A stretch of 64,000 nucleotides of DNA from Thecamonas trahens ATCC 50062. Taxonomy: Eukaryota; Apusozoa; Apusomonadida; Apusomonadidae. The translations under genes and the position numbers were made by a program. How positions within the stretch are numbered: the first letter of the stretch is position 1; every line of letters starts with the position of its first letter. Below are positions 62,201 through 64,000 of the stretch, piece by piece. The stretch is taken from assembly GCF_000142905.1 (NCBI RefSeq), contig NW_013657677.1, forward strand, positions 310,001-374,000. The letters run 5' to 3'. The notes beneath the pieces were generated by a model. That model did not search any database. It was not told the origin of the DNA and saw only the letters and a program-made list of their open reading frames with translations.

Positions 62201-62761
62201 CGAGCAAAGACCTTGTTGAACTGGTGCTTCCACGCATTGAGGTCGATGTGGTACTCTTTGGCGGCATCATAAAGCGCACTGCGTTGTTGGCATTGTGGAC
62301 GAAAAAAAATACCGCAGACGGTGAGTGGCCCGCTCGCAAAAAAGCAACTCAGACGCTGAACCTCGAACGAACAACTTGCCTGCACAGCTCCATGGGGAGT
62401 GGTAGCGTTGTCATCCAGAGGGGTTATTGGGAGGGAATGGTAGGCGAGGGATGGTAGAGACTGGAATGGGAGGGAGGGGGGAGAGCGAGAGGAAGGAAAG
62501 AGGGAGGGGGGAAGGGGGGGGGAGTGGGAGAGGGTGTGGGCGGGGATCAGTGTGGGTTTCCCGCTGGACGAAGTGGCAGCAGACAGAGCCGGGAAGGGAG
62601 GGAGATACTGGTAGCGCGTACCGCTTGCGGCTCATGATGTCAGTGACGAGCTGGGTGGACTTGTGCTTGACCATGAGGCTGAAGACCTCATCATCGTGGC
62701 TGTCGTAGCTCTCATAGGAGCCAGCACTGGAGGAGCCCTCGGTCTCTGAGTAGGTTGACAT
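53291..62761 (-). CDS. Giant multi-membrane protein (about 3042 residues) with novel GFV repeats
   Basis: Family not recognised. Exon 1 (62761-62622) starts MSTYSETEGSSSAGSYESYD; the intron (343 nt, donor GTACGC, acceptor ACGCAG) leads to exon 2 at 62278 (ALYDAAKEYHIDLNAW). One missing base at about 59356-59380 splits exon 2; the halves belong together because the first ends without a domain end and the second has no ATG. Order: acidic Ser/Thr/Asp-rich region with KSKK clusters (61300-61850) and TDG repeats (60360-60480); a helix near 59430; a coiled region; two TM helices (58690-58760, 58560-58625); an ectodomain with N-glycosylation sequons (57310-58555); about five TM helices (57290 to 56530); a cytosolic repeat region (56380-54220); a charged coiled coil; C-terminal TM helices (53400-53560). 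It could be a channel, receptor or adhesion-type membrane scaffold; function is unknown. Confidence 0.75.
54220..56380 (-). repeat. Protein-level repeat region, 35-45-residue GFV/GYV units
   Basis: At least ten divergent copies of a helical unit with the pattern L..GFVs....kL...Gv....L, for example RVGFVPRSFQAKLYERAGVV, QTGYVSSHIRKALAFAGINT, GRGYVSQSVREKLADLGYDV, QSGWVPPTKLRTLLQQTTSV, IQGFVPSSLVNRVYALAERE and RVGFVSSEYRGKVRDAFGLQ. The DNA is not repetitive, so the duplication is old. No known repeat family came to mind. Confidence 0.65.
60360..60480. repeat. Acidic coding repeats (TDG and DADFGATTTDYDT units)
   Basis: Two near-identical units of about 39 bases at 60361-60425 and four 9-base GTGCCGTCG units at 60425-60460. 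They encode a Thr/Asp-rich disordered stretch of the giant protein. Confidence 0.8.
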
Positions 62762-62862
62762 GACCCTGGAGACGAGTTGGCCGTGCGGGAGTGAATTGAG
62801 CCCTGTCGGGCAGGGCGGGCAGGGATGGGGGCTTGTTACTAAGATAGATACGGCAGTCCAAG

Positions 62863-64000
62863 TTAGGCCTTGACATCGTAGGTGCGACGCCACATGTCGT
62901 CGATGTTGGTGAGGTAGTAGGTACCCGGGAGGAGGTCATCGTGCGAGTCAGTGGGGTGTAGGGGGCGGAGCCGTGGGCAGCCTCGCGGAGAGCGAGCTTG
63001 GCGACAAACTCCTCGGGGGTGCGGACGGTGCGGGCGGCAAGGCGGGCAACGACGTCGGTCTTCTCGCGGATGGAGGCAAGCGAGCCCTTGACGGTGAGCG
63101 AGAAGAGCGAGGAGGCCATGCCGGAGCCGTAGGAGAACATGAAGATGCGCTTGCCGGCGAGGGCGTCGTCGTCGAGGTTGGCGATGAGCGAGAGGAGGCC
63201 GCCGTAGACCGAGGCGGTGTACATGTTGCCACAGAGCTTGGACATGGCGACCGAGGGGCCGACGACGCGCTCAAAGCGCTCGGCGTTGGGCTTGAGGAAG
63301 GCGGCGAGGATGCCCTTCTCGTACGAGTCAGCCTCGGCGACGGCGGCGGCGGTGACGAGCTCGGGGGCGTCGGCAAAGGCCTCTGGGTTGGTGCGCACGT
63401 CGTTGTAGAGGAAGCGCCCAAACGACTTGATGACAAGCTTGTTGAACGGGCAGTGGAAGGCGGCGTAGTCAATGGCGTTGATGTTGAACGGCTCGCCGGT
63501 CACCTTCTCAAACTTGGCCTTGTAGTTGTCGTAGCAGCGGTCGAGGGCGCGGAGGTAGCACTTGATGGTCTGCGGGCCGTCGACGGTCGGGTACTCGGAT
63601 GAGAGGTCGGGCTTGTAAAAGTCGTACGTGTGCTCAAAGTGCGAGGCGCGGAGCTTGGTGTCGAACACCAGCGGGGCGTTGGGCCGATGAGCATGGCGAC
63701 GGCGCCACAGCCACCGGTCGGGCGCGCGTTGCCCTCGGCGTACACCGCAATGTCACCGGCGACAACCAGGGCGTAGCGGCCGTCCCACGCCGACGACTCG
63801 ATCCAGTTGATCGAGTTGAAGAGCGCGTTGGTTCCGCCGTAGCACGCGTTGGTGGTGTCGATGCCCTCGACGTCATCGTTGCCGGACTCGGCAAAGAGCT
63901 GCATGAGGACCGACTTGACTGACTTGGACTTGTCAATGATGGTCTCGGTGCCGACCTCGAGCCGACCGATGTCAGAGTACGAGATGCCGTACTTGGCAAC
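62863..64000 (-). CDS. HMGCS: Hydroxymethylglutaryl-CoA synthase, 5' end missing
   Basis: Condenses acetyl-CoA with acetoacetyl-CoA to HMG-CoA, the entry to the mevalonate and sterol pathway. The N-terminal part runs off the right edge (reading enters at [20 protein letters not shown]). [19 protein letters not shown] has the nucleophilic Cys, [20 protein letters not shown] and [13 protein letters not shown] follow, then [30 protein letters not shown] with the catalytic His, [20 protein letters not shown] and [18 protein letters not shown]. Two one-base deficits break the frame: at about 63685 (after MLIGP, one more C on the coding strand) and at about 62955 (in a C4 run after APYT). The last part ends [20 protein letters not shown] with TAA at 62863. 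With both repaired the enzyme looks complete for the covered part. Confidence 0.92.

Noticed and set aside
1-64000. rRNA, tRNA, transposon or viral insertions
   Set aside because: No tRNA cloverleaf, rRNA-like conserved block, terminal repeat, transposase or viral protein was seen when reading both strands; small structured RNAs could still be missed by eye.

Overview
The window is nuclear DNA from a GC-rich, gene-dense, flagellated unicellular eukaryote. This is shown by short GT-AG introns, a nuclear pore protein, eIF4E, NAT10 and RAD50, and at least five cilium or axoneme genes (ODAD1/CCDC63-like, DLEC1/CFAP81, DNAI4/IC138-like, IFT81, and an RIIa plus EF-hand radial-spoke-like protein). 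The combination of gene content and base composition suggests an apusomonad such as Thecamonas, but this is inference from gene style and no taxonomic marker is present. A 100-base run of N (26942-27041) shows that it is a draft scaffold. No rRNA, tRNA, CRISPR array, transposon or virus was recognised.

Layout, left to right: membrane aldehyde dehydrogenase (-, cut by the left edge); signal-anchored galactose-binding-like protein (+); phosphonoacetate-hydrolase-like protein with altered catalytic residues (-); FHA-RING ubiquitin ligase (+); 2OG-Fe(II) prolyl-hydroxylase-like (-); NUP50 (+); OMS1-like methyltransferase (-); Cys-rich type I membrane protein (-); ODAD1-like (+); TPR/STI1 protein (+); 913-residue coiled-coil protein (-); DLEC1 (+); DNAI4 (-); N gap; kynurenine 3-monooxygenase (+); eIF4E (-); acylated EF-hand protein (+); RAD50 (-); unknown mitochondrial-like protein (+); two-RRM protein (+); IFT81 (-); CCCH zinc finger plus EEP nuclease (+); NAT10 (-); RIIa/EF-hand protein (-); four-TM PPxY protein (-); cytochrome b5-fused desaturase (-); a giant multi-membrane protein of about 3040 residues that I cannot place in any family (-); HMG-CoA synthase (-, cut by the right edge).

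Three window-wide patterns stand out. (1) Genes mostly alternate strand, giving nine tail-to-tail pairs with stop codons 9 to 114 bases apart, or overlapping by 17. (2) Most introns sit just after the start codon, are usually about 110-220 nt (up to 578), and nearly all use a GTA(C/T)G-like donor. (3) Twelve coding frames break by exactly one missing base, almost always in a short homopolymer. The simplest reading is under-called homopolymers in the assembly, so these genes are annotated as single genes across the break and not as pseudogenes. Gene ends given for spliced or broken genes are my own reconstruction from reading frame, splice signals and family conservation.

Functionally the window mixes motility genes (outer-arm docking, I1/f inner-arm dynein, central apparatus, intraflagellar transport), DNA repair (RAD50, RNF8-like ligase), translation and rRNA modification (eIF4E, NAT10), lipid and sterol metabolism (desaturase, HMG-CoA synthase, fatty-aldehyde-type dehydrogenase) and tryptophan catabolism. 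Nothing suggests an operon. The strongest candidate for something undescribed is the 53291-62761 giant, whose cytosolic part is built of a divergent repeat of roughly 35-45 residues with a Gly-Phe-Val signature.
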